A DNA stretch of 64,000 nucleotides from Rhizophagus clarus (lineage: Eukaryota; Glomeromycota; Glomeromycetes; Glomerales; Glomeraceae). Made by a program: the position numbers and the translations under genes. Numbering within the stretch: the first letter of the stretch is position 1; every line of letters begins with the position of its first letter. Of this stretch, positions 34,385 to 45,870 are shown piece after piece. The notes under the pieces are model-generated. The model saw nothing but the letters and a program-made list of their open reading frames with translations, did not search any database and was not told the origin of the DNA. The stretch covers positions 1,550,001 through 1,614,000 of the forward strand of contig BLAL01000278.1 of the NCBI GenBank assembly GCA_015698045.1, given 5' to 3'.

Positions 34385-35163
34385 TGAGAAGTATTTACTA
34401 AAGATGCTCTAAACTGAAATTTTCAGAGCAATTCTTTTATTTATTTTTTAGACACTGTTTCAAGATTGTTAACAAAAATGGAACTATCTCTGGAAGTTTT
34501 TTCATATATTAATGAACTTGCACCTTTATTTTTATATTCTTTTTGTTTTGGCTGGTTTTCCATTTTTTATCCATATACTTTAAATTTCCATGTATTACAA
34601 AGTTTTCACGTGAAAAATCGCTGTGCGTTTTTTTGCAAGTCATCAGTTTTTTCTTGCGTCTTTTATCTTAAATTTTCGGTTGTTACAATAATTTTTTGTA
34701 CTATAAAGGACAAGCTTTTTCACAGAGCACGTGCAAGTGAGCCTGAGATGTTTTGTTATACTTTCTAAAAAATTCCATTCAATAAAAAATAAACTTCGAA
34801 TATTTTTCGACCACACATCTCAATCTAATCATGCACCACCGTATATCGACAAGTAAAGTCCTCTGCCTAAGAAATGAAGATCTAAATAAAAAAAAAAAAT
34901 TAGTTAACAAGAGAAAAATAAAAAAGTAGTTAAAACAATAAAATAAAATAACAAATATTGCCTGTTTACTTGGTGAGTCGTTAGAATCTTTAGGAATCGG
35001 TTTATAAACTTCAGTAAAAATAAAAAAACGAAACGATAAAAACATTAACGAAGATTATACGACAGTGGCATAGTATTACGCAGTTTAAATGGTATCAATA
35101 TATTATGTATTGGTTATTTTTCTTTATTTTCATCTTTTTTCAGAATCTAAAATTGTTGATCTA
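34385..35163 (+). other. 3' region of GTPase gene 3
   Basis: The conserved 3' block with TTTTCAGAGCAATTCTTTTA in the ancestral orientation (compare the inverted version after gene 4). It then continues with sequence shared with units 2 and 4 up to the insertion near 35164. Confidence 0.5.
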
Positions 35164-35884
35164 TCCCTTATTCTGTATTCTTTAAGCGGGCAAATCACGT
35201 GAGTATAGGAATATCTGTCACCGTGTCACACCTCTGCTCTTTCATTTTTATTAAGTATTCTGGCGACGAAATTTTTCGGTTAATAAAATCCTATATGTCA
35301 CGCCACTATTTGTCACATTCACAATTTCTTAATGCCGTAATGCGGGCCGAAAATCTGTATAAATCGGGCGACTTACCCCCGCTTTTAGACGACCCCAAAT
35401 TTGGAAGGAATTTTGTAGATCATTATTTGCGATTTTTTAAAAGTAATGTATTAAAAAATAATATTTTATATTAAATTTTATAGTATTTTGTATGTAAAAA
35501 TTTGAAAAAAAATTTAATTAATTAATAAATTTTCAAGAAAAATAATGATGAATTATTATAATTATATAATAAATTTTTTAAATTAATGTATTTTTCCATC
35601 TATTGATGCTAGGAGTATGAATTTAGTATCATTTTATAGGTTTTAAGGAGAATATTCTAATTAAATATTTTGTAATTATTAAAATAAAAAGTTATTGTTA
35701 AAAACAAATTAAGATAGCCAGTTATTTATTAATTTTAGAGATATAAAATTATTACCATTAGATGCATATTGACAAGAGGAATTTAACAAATTAAATTTTA
35801 TCTTTTTATGACCATTAGATGCTGAAATATTCTAAAAAAAACTAAATATTTTCAAAATTAATTTTAGCCCTACAGAATAAGGAA
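35164..35884. mobile_element. Inverted-repeat element containing a relic of the 17751-type MITE
   Basis: It interrupts a block that is continuous in units 2 and 4. The ends are TCCCTTATTCTGTA (35164-35177) and TACAGAATAAGGA (35871-35883). Inside, 35180-35396 is a reversed, decayed copy of the 17751-17960 MITE: CTCATTTTTATTAA, TTTTTCGGTTA, AATTTCTTAATGCCGTAAT, ending CGCTTTTAGACGACCCC. The small open frame at 35199-35474 is a by-product of this. Confidence 0.6.
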
Positions 35885-36030
35885 TAACTAAAAATTTTGT
35901 TAGAAAGATCCAATGGCTGGACATCCTTTTATGTGATGATTGTACCTTCATAACATCAGTATCCACTTTTATTCAAACATCTTTTTTGTGAATGTTATTC
36001 TGGGTTATTAGACGTAGAACTTATTTATTG

Positions 36031-37631
36031 CCCTATAAGAAATCCATATACAGAAATGATGCGTTTTTATACAATTATCATACATTTTTGTAGATTCTAT
36101 ATAGCAATTCTGTATATTTAATACACAATTTATTTTCAAACATTTTTTCAAAAAAATTAATATATACAGAATTTATACAGAAATTTTAAACAATAATTTT
36201 ATTGTTATTTCATATCAGGTATCATAACATGTGATTATGTAATTATTGTTTTGTTATGATTCGTTTTTTGTTTTCTTCCCCATTTTTTATTTATACCCTT
36301 CTTTTTTTATTTCCCATATTTTTTTTCTCTTCTAACATTCTTCTAAAAAAAATTTTTTTTCTCTTGATTTTCTTCTCACCTACTATGCTTTTCTTTTAAT
36401 AAAAAATAAAGTTTTTTTTTCTATTCTACTCTTTATCCCAATCCTTTCTTTTTAAAAAAATTTTTTTTTCCATTTATTTTTTTTTTAAAAAAAATTTTCG
36501 TTTTTAATTCTTTCTATTTTTTATTCCCTATTTTTATTTCTCTTTTTTTTTCTAACTTTGTTAAAAATTTTTTTTTATTATTCATTTTCTACTCACCTTG
36601 CTCTTTCTCCTTCTTTTATAAAATTTTTTTTCATTAAAAATAATTTTTTTACATTAAAGTTAATATTTTTTTTTGTTTAATTTTCTTATAGAGTAAGAGT
36701 CTTTCTTTTTAAAGGTCAGGTTTAGGTTTCTTTCTTTTTATAAGTTAGTTCATTCTTTTTTTTATGTAAGATGCTTTAAAGACTTTTCTTTTTTTTGTAG
36801 GTTAATTCTGTATTTTTTTTACTTTTGTAGGTAATTTAGTTTCTCTTTTTGTAGTAGATCAGTTTTGAAACTTCTTTTTTTCTGTTATAAGTCAGTTCTT
36901 TTTTGTAAGTTATTTTCTTTTTATAGGTTGATTTCTTTCTCTGTGAAGTGGTTACTTTCTTTGTGGATTGATTTCTTTTCTCATGAATTGATTTCTTTTT
37001 GTGGGTTGTTTTTTTTTATGTTTTTTTTTTTTTTTTGTAAGAATACCAACTCTTGAAGATCAGTATAGAATAATTCTAGAATTACTGTAGGTATAGTATA
37101 GTATGGAGGGGAGTTTGGTTTTTAATATAATTAAAGAAATGTAATAAAAAATGAAATATTTGTATTAAATAAAATATTATTTATTATTATTTAAATATTG
37201 ATTTATTTTATTTTTTTTTTTTTGATGTTGAAGCCATACCATCATTTATTAAGTAAAGAGAAGATTACATAATATAATCACTTCTAACTATATATAAGTA
37301 CTCCCAGTCTGTGACTGGTCTAATCATCCACCAATAAATATTGATTTAATATTATAAAACAAATTCAATAAAAATATTATTATTTAAAATTAAAATTAAA
37401 CAAAATTTAGTATGTTATAATTATATTAAAAAAATGTATTTTTCAGTATTTTTCAGTATATAAACTGTAATTTTATAATACAGAATTGGACAGATTTCTG
37501 TATTATATATATTTTTATATATATTTTTTTTTATAGAAAATTCTATATTTATTATACAATAATCATATAATACTCATATGATTTTTTCTGTATAAAAAAA
37601 CATAAATTTCTTATCCAATTTTTTTATAGAA
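36031..37631. mobile_element. 1.6-kb CCCTATA-type element with T-rich interior
   Basis: Unit 3 homology is interrupted exactly after TTATTTATTG and resumes with TTAGGAAGAATC; units 2 and 4 are continuous here. The left end CCCTATAAGAAAT resembles the 9256 element, and the right end TTTTTTATAGAA is a decayed inverse. The 3-bp flanks (ttg, tta) match the 3-bp duplication seen at 9256. The interior holds ATACAGAA-rich inverted arms and a long T-rich tract (36240-37030). No gene. Confidence 0.65.
37206..37335 (-). mobile_element. Short retroposed sequence with 13-bp TSD
   Basis: About 130 bp flanked by the exact 13-bp repeat AAATATTGATTTA (37193-37205 and 37336-37348). On the minus strand it ends in an A-rich tail (plus strand T14 near 37211-37223). 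These are the marks of LINE-mediated retroposition of a short RNA. The sequence (minus-strand start GGTGGATGATTAGACCAG) is not one I recognise. Confidence 0.75.
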
Positions 37632-37742
37632 TTAGGAAGAATCTATTAAACTACAAATCCACCTTTATTAGAATATTATCAATTGACATATATCATATTC
37701 AATATTCTGTACAGTTACATTTCAATATAATGAAGTAAGATT

Positions 37743-39438
37743 CTGGGCTGATCAGACTAAAGTTCTGAATGGGTCAGGTCAGGTCAGGTTACGTGACTAA
37801 CTTGAACTGATATTTTTTTTAGGTCAGTTCTATAGATACCACCCAAATTATTTTAAGCAAATCCCAAATTAATTTGTACATTTTGACAGCCATAATTCCC
37901 AAATCCCAAATGTACAAATTGCAAAATTTATATATGTAATTTGTAAATTAATTTGAATTTGTACATTTGGGCTGCCATAATCCCAAATTATTTTGGATTT
38001 GGGTGGCATCTATAGTCAGTTCAGTTCAGGTAACTTGCCCTGACCTGACCTAACCTGTTTGACCTGATAACCTGTCCTGATCTGACTCAACCCGTTTGAC
38101 CTAATAACCTGCTCTGACCTGATCCAACCTGTTTGATCTGAAGGTATTTGGATCATTTCAGATAATTGGATAATCTGTTTACCTGTTGCAAAACTTTTTA
38201 TTAAAACACTTTAAAAAAAGTTTTAAATGTCTTTATTAAAATTAATTAATCATTTGTTCTTAATTTGAAAGAAGATCCAGTTCTTTTAATGATTTAATAA
38301 TAATAAAACGTTAAAAAAATAAGTAATAAAACTTTATAATAAAATGTTAAAAAATATTATTTTTCATTAAAAAAGCATCAAATCCATTTTTTTTAAATTC
38401 GTTTTGATAAAAAAACGTTAAAATTTTTTTTTAATTTATTTGATAAAAATTCTTTTTTTATAATTCGTTTAATTATTTTATAAAATAATGGTAAAAAGCA
38501 TTTTTTTGATTCATTTTTAATAATAAAACAAATCAAAATCATTTAAAACCATTTTTTAATCCATTTTAATAATAAAAAAATTAAAAAACATTTGGAATTT
38601 TTTTGATTCAGTCTGATAAAAAAATGTTAAAAACGTTTTTTTGGATTGATTAATTAATTCATTTTGATAAAAAAATATTGAAAAGCGTTTTTTTGATCAA
38701 TTGATTCATATTGATAAAAAATGTTAAAAAACATTTTTTTTGATTTGGTTTGATAAAAAATGTTAGGAAATGTTTTTTTTATTTGTTTTTGATAATAAAA
38801 TGGTAAAACCTGTTTAAAAACATTTTTTAATCTGTTTTGGAAAAAAAAAGTTAAAAAATGTCAAAATGTTTTTTTGATTTGTTTTGATGTTTTATTGATT
38901 CAGTTTGGCAAAAAAAAAATTAAACTGCTTTTTGTTATTTGGTTTGATAAAAAATGATAAAAAACGTTTTTTTATTTTTTGATTGATTGATTCATATTGA
39001 TAAAAAACATTGAAAACTGTTTTTTTTGATTCAGTTTGTAAAAAATGTTAAAAAACGTCATTTTTGGATTTGACGCTTTTTTAATGGTTCATTATTAAAA
39101 CAAATTTAAAAAATGGTATTTTTTAACATTTTATTATAAAGTTTTATTACTCATTTTTTAACGTTTTATTATTATTAAACCATTAAAAGAACTGGATCTT
39201 CTTTAATTAATTTTGATAAAGACATTCAAAACTTTTTTTTAAAGTGTTTTAATAAAAAGTTTTGCAACAGGTAAACGGATTACCTGATTACCTGAAATGA
39301 CCCAAATAACTTCAGGTCAAATGGGTTGGGTCAGGTCAGAGCAAGTTACCTAAACTGAACTAACTTGAAAAAAAATATCAGTTCAGGTTAGCCAAGTAAC
39401 CTGACCTGACCTGACCCATTCAAAACTCTATTCTAGTA
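37743..39438. mobile_element. Foldback element with GGTCAGGTCAGGTCAGG ends
   Basis: The left arm begins GAATGGGTCAGGTCAGGTCA (about 37757) and the right arm ends with its complement (about 39421). The inverted match extends for several hundred bases through CCTGTTGCAAAACTTTTTA and AGAAGATCCAGTTCTTTTAA into an AT-rich core of short palindromic units (GTTAAAAAACGTTTTTTTGATT type, 38300-39180). The left arm is interrupted by a 184-bp MITE. No coding sequence. Exact outer ends are uncertain by about 15 bp. Confidence 0.8.
37831..38014. mobile_element. 184-bp MITE nested in the foldback arm, 8-bp TSD
   Basis: The ends TATAGATACCACCCAAAT and ATTTGGGTGGCATCTATA are inverted with one mismatch. It is flanked by exact 8-bp GTCAGTTC (37823-37830 and 38015-38022). 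The opposite arm of the host foldback element shows the uninterrupted sequence. The 8-bp duplication suggests a hAT-type mobiliser. Confidence 0.9.
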
Positions 39439-39875
39439 TAATATAATAATTATATGAATAAGGCATTTGTTCTTGATAAAATTATTTATGTTATACAGAT
39501 TTATCAATTACTAAATAGTATTGTTTTAGTTTATAAACAATTTTGGTTTTTTTTTTAAAAAATCTGTATGATTAATTATAGTTATGGAAAATTATATTAT
39601 AAATATAAAAAAATATTCAATAAAAATAGATTTTAAATATAACCAGACAACTTTTTTAGTAAGCTTTTTTTTTGTCAATAAACTTGCCAAATTTACTAAA
39701 ATTCTTTACTTAATTGTGGATTCAATTCTTACAACTTTTAACTGAAACTAAAAAATTCCTTGCCAAATCACCAAGTTTGTGATTGTAACTTATGGATAAA
39801 AGTACCAAAAGATTCTAATTTTATTTTATGATCTTTCATGTGTAAATGTTTATAAGTCTGAGTGTATAGCTATAA

Positions 39876-40079
39876 ATGAAGCAATTAAAGCATGTTTATT
39901 ATTATATATGTATTAATACAACTGCTGATGGAAAATGCTTATATAATACAGTATCCTATTTTTTTACTCATAAAAATTCTTTATCAACACAACTTCACCT
40001 ATCTATAGTACTAAAATTGATGACATATGCTGAAAAATATTCTGCCTTAAAAGCTTTTGAAAAAGATTATTTATATTAA
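39876..40079 (+). pseudogene. OTU-like cysteine protease fragment
   Basis: A 67-codon piece with TTADGKCLYNTVSYFF, which fits the DG-x-C-L-(F/Y)-N catalytic-Cys motif of OTU proteases, followed by a LSTQLHLSIVLKLMTYAEKY helix pair. Flanking sequence on the same strand has only broken frames. OTU domains of this kind are often carried by large transposon proteins in these fungi. The His of the catalytic pair is absent. It is a relic; the assignment rests on one motif. Confidence 0.5.
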
Positions 40080-40314
40080 AGCGTTTTTGAAGCAAATAAT
40101 GAGATATTAATTGTATAATAGTATAATTAAAACAATGAACATTTATTATAGCTTAAATAAAGTAAAAATTATTATAAAATTTTTTATATTTTATTATTAA
40201 TAAGCATACCTAATAAATTTTAAAATATTAATTTAAAGTAATAAATAAATTAATAAAATAAATATTTATAAAATCATCATAATATTTTTGGCTAACTATA
40301 CTATTATTTAAAAA

Positions 40315-40475
40315 AAGTGTAGTTAGTCAAAAATATTCAGCCGCAAATAGTAGGATGTTGAATGAACAAAATATTCAAGATTAACATGGATTTTTTTCAG
40401 CTGGGTGTTGTTAGCCAAAAATTTACTGCGCCTTCAGCTGAATTTTTTGGCTAACTACACCATTATTATTTTTTT
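40315..40475. mobile_element. Hairpin element, GTGTAGTTAGCC family, copy 1
   Basis: The left arm GTGTAGTTAGTCAAAAATAT continues to TTCAGCCG; the right arm ACTGCGCCTTCAGCTGAATT continues to TTTTGGCTAACTACAC. The arms are imperfect inverted repeats of about 35 bp, the same family as 47588-47775. A further partial arm (GGCTAACTATAC) lies just to the left. Confidence 0.65.
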
Positions 40476-40689
40476 TTTAAATTTAATAAATGAAATATAT
40501 TTTTGTTGCAAATTGGTTCATCAAATAATAATGACATTAACTTTTAAAAATGACACATGTTATTTTATTACTTGTTATTTGTAAATAACATTTAATTAAA
40601 TGATACAAATTTTTATATTATTTTGATATCATTTGGGATCATTTAAAAATTAGCCATATTACATTATCATTTGCCATTACTGCTTCATT

Positions 40690-42480
40690 ATTATAATTTT
40701 CTTTTTAGATATTTTATCCACAGTATAGGTAGTCTTGTATTTATATTCAAGCTTACATATATATTAACTTATATATCATATATAGTATAGTATACAGATT
40801 TAGGGATGCCAAAAGTTCGGTTATAACTGGTCATAACCGGTTTTTGCCGGTTCGGTTTCGGTTCAGTTTTAGTCCAAGACCGACTGGTTAACCGTCGGTT
40901 TTATATATAAAAAAACCGATGAATAAACTGATCGGTTAATTGTAAATATTTTACAATATATCCCGAAAAAATATCTTTGTTTCAATTGAGAATAACTAAA
41001 ATACATGAATTTTAATGTTAAATTTATAGTATTTTCCTTTTTAAAATTATAGGGAGAATTTTAATTTGGTGCGATGATCACGTGATTTTTGTATCGCCAA
41101 AAAATCACAAAACCGGCACTATTTTTGTAAGAAAAAATTATGTAAATTTAAATGTTATTATTAAATAAAGTCATAATTAGCACTTTCTAATAATAATTTA
41201 TTCGGTTTTGCAATCGGTTTTGTGGTTCGGTTTCATTGGTCGGTTTTGCGGTCGGTTCAGTTTTGGCTGAAAACCGCGGTTTTAAAACCGAAACCGAACC
41301 GAACCGACCGTTGGCATCCCTATACAGATTATTGTTATCATTGGATGCTAATAATAGTTAAATTTGTTGGCATTATTGACTTCTCAATTGTTATTAGTGT
41401 CTTTGAATAAGTAATTTTATTTATTAATATTATTTCTGTATTTTTGTTATTTTTAGTAACCTGCATGAAGATCAATTATTAATTATAGTACATTTATGAT
41501 CATTAACTCAACGTTACATATTATTCTGGTATTTTGATGTTATATTAACCAAATTTTATTGAAAAAGAAATGGTGGTCATATATTATAAATATCCAAAAC
41601 TGGGAGAACATTAAAGCAAGAATAATCATATAATCATAGTAAAAATATTTGTCACTGGAATTACACCCTCTACTTTTTCATTTTTATTAAGTATTCTAGG
41701 GACAAAATTTTTTCAGTTAGTAAAAACCTATATGTTATATATGTTATATATCACATTTTAATTTCTTAATGCTATAATTTTGGCCAAATCTATTCCACTT
41801 TAACAGATCCCTAAAACTGGTTATTTTTATTATATCAATGATAAAGAATAGTTAATTCATTAATTTCTTACTTTAGAAATTAATCTTCATTGCATAAAAT
41901 TTTATGAATCTTAAAAACATAATGAATATGGAACAGATAAATGATTTGAAAGTTACAAATTCTATTTTTACAACTATTTGTTATAATTTTCTAAGTATTG
42001 CACACTTCCTGAAATGGAGATGAATTCGATTAATCTATAAATTTTGAATTAAGTATTATTTTATCAATGATGTATAGAAAAAATAAAACTCATAAATATT
42101 CATTGCTATAAAATAATATTGTAAGTAATTTTTTTTATATTATAGTACTATGGTAGTAAAAGCATTTAAAAAAACTTACAGTATAATGAAATATTAATCT
42201 TTATGTATAATCAGTACCTTCAGATTCCAATTTTTCTACATATAGAACAAATTCACTTATTTATCCAATTCATCTGCAATTGATTTGTAATACTCTTAAT
42301 ATAATATCTACTATATAGAAGTTTTACAATCTTACTTCATTCTTATGTCTTTTTTGTATTTATATTGGTTATCAAAAAAGATATTATTTCTTGCATCATT
42401 TAATATGACCAATTTATAACACTAAAAAAATAAGGAAAAAGTAATTTGTTTTATTAACATGTATTAGTATATACATATAT
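40690..42480 (-). repeat. Inverted, decayed copy of the GTPase upstream region
   Basis: The minus strand aligns with unit 2 from about 16640 to 18190 (and unit 1 about 11930-12930). Landmarks are the complements of ATTCTTATGTCTTTTTTG at 42335, GTATTGCACACTTCCTG at 41993, AAAACTGGTTATTTTTAT at 41813, and the TTCAAGCTTACATAT stretch at 40747. It holds two insertions, a hAT MITE (40801-41322) and a decayed 17751-type MITE (about 41600-41813). No GTPase coding sequence is attached. Confidence 0.75.
40801..41322. mobile_element. 522-bp hAT-like MITE with exact 8-bp TSD
   Basis: The ends are TAGGGATGCCAAAAGTTCGG and CCGTTGGCATCCCTA, flanked by exact TACAGATT (40793-40800 and 41323-41330). The subterminal regions are crowded with CGGTT and AACCG motifs (GGTTCGGTTTCGGTT on the left, AACCGAAACCGAACC on the right), which look like transposase-binding repeats. 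No coding capacity. Confidence 0.93.
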
Positions 42481-42779
42481 ATAGAATAAAAATAAATAAT
42501 AAATATTTATTTATTTATTATTGACCAATAAGTAAGTACTAAATACAAATACATAAAAAAAAAGACTATATTTAAAAAAAAAGAAAATAAATCTATTAAC
42601 TATATATGTAAATAATAAACCCTCTTCTTCAAAGAGACCAGCAAATATTAACCTGTGATTTTGAATTATACAAGCTATGATCTTAAAATAATAATAATTC
42701 TAGCCTGAAGTTCTCTAAACTCAGGATGTGATAATGACAAATAATTACTTCTATCATATAAATAAAAAAGCGTGAAGGT

Positions 42780-43240
42780 ACTTTGCAGAAATATGTCAAA
42801 TTAAGACAAAGTCGTGACCAAGCTGTGACCTATTTGTGATCAGTCAGGGAAAGTGTTAATTATGTGTTGGTTGCATGTTTGTCTTAAGTTAGTTACGGCT
42901 TTGTCGCAGGTTTAGTTACTGGATATTAAGGCGATATTCACAGATTGTCAATAAATCGCAATATCGTCAATACTGGCTTATGTAATAAATCGTAGCACCA
43001 TCATAACTAATTATTTAATAAATCGTAGCGTCATCACAACTAATTATTTAATAAATTGACAGAAACCTTTAATAAATCGTTAATAAATTGTGGAGTCTTC
43101 TTAATGACAACATAACCACATTGTAGAGGCATATAAAATAAATCTCGATTACGTTATAATAGCATTTATAATAAATCGTAAATATGTTACGATCACGTTT
43201 ATAATAAATTGTAATAAAATGTTATTCATGTATAAACTTA
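42780..43240. repeat. Degenerate repeat with AATAAATCGTA core
   Basis: Irregular recurrence of TAATAAATCGTA(A/G), with TCATAACTAATTATTTAATA repeated almost exactly around 42996 and 43036. It may be a decayed satellite or the arm of an element. No gene. Confidence 0.5.
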
Positions 43241-43448
43241 CAGTAGTATTAGATAACTCGCTAACAACAATTAATTATAAAATGTAAAATCAATACTGTA
43301 CATCCATATATAAAAAAAATACATGATTAAACATCTTTAAAGAAATAAAGATTTCGTATATACATTTCGTTTTTGAGATTGTGACCATTGGTGCATTCAT
43401 TCCCATTACAATAATGGACAAAATGCGTAATATCTGAACGGAACATGC

Positions 43449-44013
43449 TTATAGGGAAGATACGTCATTGCCTAGTATTTGTAGACCGGAGCTTGAACAA
43501 GGGGCATCCAGCACTGTTCGGTTGGTAATTTCGAATTTATCAGCAGAAACAAAAGTGAACTGTTGGTTGTTATATTGATGGCTAAAGATTGATCGAATAA
43601 TTGCAAAAGTTTCGCACTCGTCGGTGACTATAGTGACAACTTCACCAATATGTAAGCGATGTAAAACATTAGTATCGTTTTCTTCTGCAAAAAAACATGC
43701 ATATTCGTAAAATTTATATGAAGTCCCAAAAATTGCCGAATGATAACCCATATCCCGGTATGACATTGCCAATTCTATACAAAAATCAGCATCATTCGGC
43801 AAAATTTCTTTGCACTTTCTTCTTGATATGTGCTTCTTCAAGGTTATCTTTGTGATACTTTCATCTGGCGAATGTACTATTTAAAAATACAAATTTAAAT
43901 AAAATTCAAATTAATTAATTAATGAAAATCTTAAATCAAACCTTCGCTTATATCATCATTAAAATCAAAAGACCTTTCGGAATAATAAATTATTCTTAAA
44001 ACACATAAATTTA
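43449..44013 (-). CDS. 3' exons of an uncharacterised protein, BAH-like fold suspected
   Basis: The last exon (43876 down to 43449) encodes about 140 residues ending in a proper stop. A 65-nt intron (43877-43941, GT..AG) joins it in frame to a short exon (43942-44013) preceded by a good acceptor (TTATTAACAG). The joined sequence runs FNDDISE-VHSPDES. The core YKFYEYACFF..LHIGEVVTIV..CETFAIIRSIF..FVSADKFE has the rhythm of short beta strands around a chromatin-reader-like (BAH/SH3-type) barrel; this is an impression, not a match. The apparent start of the longest frame is a TTG inside the exon. Upstream exons are not found, so it may be a captured fragment. The C-terminal CSSSGLQILGNDVSSL tail is unusually Ser-rich. 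Confidence 0.45.
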
Positions 44014-44369
44014 CTGTTAATAAAGAATATTAAATTGCTGTACCACAAAATTTATAAAATTTATACATGTAATCTACATTACATTATTAATATCATATGA
44101 ATTCTTGTATTTTTTAATATTTGTTGATTTCTCATAAGGAGGCAACATTAATTATTTTAAAAAAATTTTTAACAAGTATAAAAGTTTTAAAGTGACCTAC
44201 TTGTATAAAATTATTATTTTGCCAAAAACAACTTATATAAAACTAGGCGTAACCCGTCGCGCTGCGCCGAGAATGGATTGATGAACCCAATGAGGATTTG
44301 AATTTTGAAAAGTTTGCGTCTTTGTTCTCTCAGTTTGCTGTGAAGGTATATTCTTAGGTTTTCATTTTC

Positions 44370-45210
44370 ATTCGCTTTCTGCCCCTTATTCTACCATTAA
44401 CCTCTTATTTTTTTTATTTTGTTTTTATTCTCATTTTATTTCTATTCCATCTCTTTGTTTTACTTTCCACTTTGTTTGTTAATTTCCTTCTATTTAGCTT
44501 ACTCGCTTCCCATTTATTATGATCATCACTTTTTGATATTTCATTCATCACTTTCTCTCTACCCCATTTTCTTCATTACTCATCTTTCATTTATTCTTCC
44601 TCTCCCTTTCACTTTATTTATTGCTTTCTCTTTCACTTTGTTTTTACTTTTTCTACTTCATCCATCACTCCCTTTCCACTTCAATTTTCACTCCTTCTTC
44701 CACTTCGTCCTTGACTCCTCATCCATTTCATTCTTAACCCCCCCTTCCATCTCATTCCCCTCCATTTCCTAACTCTCTCTTCGTTTTGTTCCTAACTCCC
44801 CTTCTTTTGTTCTTAACTCCCCCTATCATCTCATTCCTCCCTTCCCTTCTATTATGATCATCATCTCCCGTTATTTCATTCATCACATCCCCTTCTACTT
44901 CATCCATCACTCCCTTTCCATTTCAATTTTCACTCCTTTTTCTACTTCGTCCTTGACTCCTCATCCATTTCATTCTTAACTCTCCCTTCCATCTCATTCC
45001 CCTCCTCATTTCATTTCTAACTCTCTCTCCGTTTTGTTCTTAATTCACCTTCATTTTGTTCTTAACTCCCCCTACCATCTCATTCTTCCCTTCGCTTCTA
45101 TTATGATCATCATCTCCCGCTATTTCATTCATCACTTCCCCTTCTACTACATTCATCGCTTCCCCCTTCCATCTCATTCTTTCCTTCATTTCATTCTTAA
45201 AGATTTCTAT
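44370..45210 (+). repeat. Polypyrimidine tract, long copy
   Basis: Over 800 bp of plus strand that is nearly all T and C with recurring phrases (CTTCCATCTCATT, TTCATTCTTAACTC, TATTATGATCATCA). It contains an internal near-duplication: 44820-45000 and 45035-45190 repeat the phrase order. It is the longer homologue of 22990-23460. Open frames on either strand are compositional. Confidence 0.75.
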
Positions 45211-45772
45211 CAAAAAAAAAACCCCCATCGCTATACCGTTGAAAAAAAATCCATTACAAAAAAAAAAAAAAAATTTCTCGTGAATTATTATTATTTACTA
45301 AAATGAGTTAACATTATTTATCATACTTATTAGTATTAGTCAAATGCTAAATATCGAAAAGTAATCTGTATATATATATAATAAACTAGTTATTTCTCAC
45401 CATTAAAAAATATGAAAATCATGTGAGAAACGCGATTATTTCCTTTTTCGTCTATGTTGGTCGTATCGATCATAAATATTCTTTTGTTCCATTCCACCCA
45501 CAGAGGAAAATAGGAAAGCACGGATTAATTTTAAATCATTGCTAGAATATACGCCAAGGGTTTTTGTCGGAGATATAAAAAAATTTAAACTTATTTCGGA
45601 CTTTAAATCCCTGTATGTAATTTATAAAGAGATATGTATAAAAAGTACATTTTATGTAGTACATTATTTATCAATGAGATTGATAAATTATGAAACACAA
45701 CGTGGTTTTTTTCCAATTAATTAAAAAAATCTGAAACTGGAAATCTATAAATATGCGATTAAATTTCTTCTG

Positions 45773-45807
<35 letters not shown>

Positions 45808-45870
45808 TAAAAAATTTTCAAATCGTTAAATTTTTTTTTTTATATTAAAGAACGGGGAAAATAATCAAAA

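Noticed and set aside
35199-35474. 91-codon open frame
   Set aside because: It lies across a decayed MITE copy shared with non-coding loci.
44419-45306. Ser/Phe/Pro-rich open frames
   Set aside because: Produced by the polypyrimidine tract.
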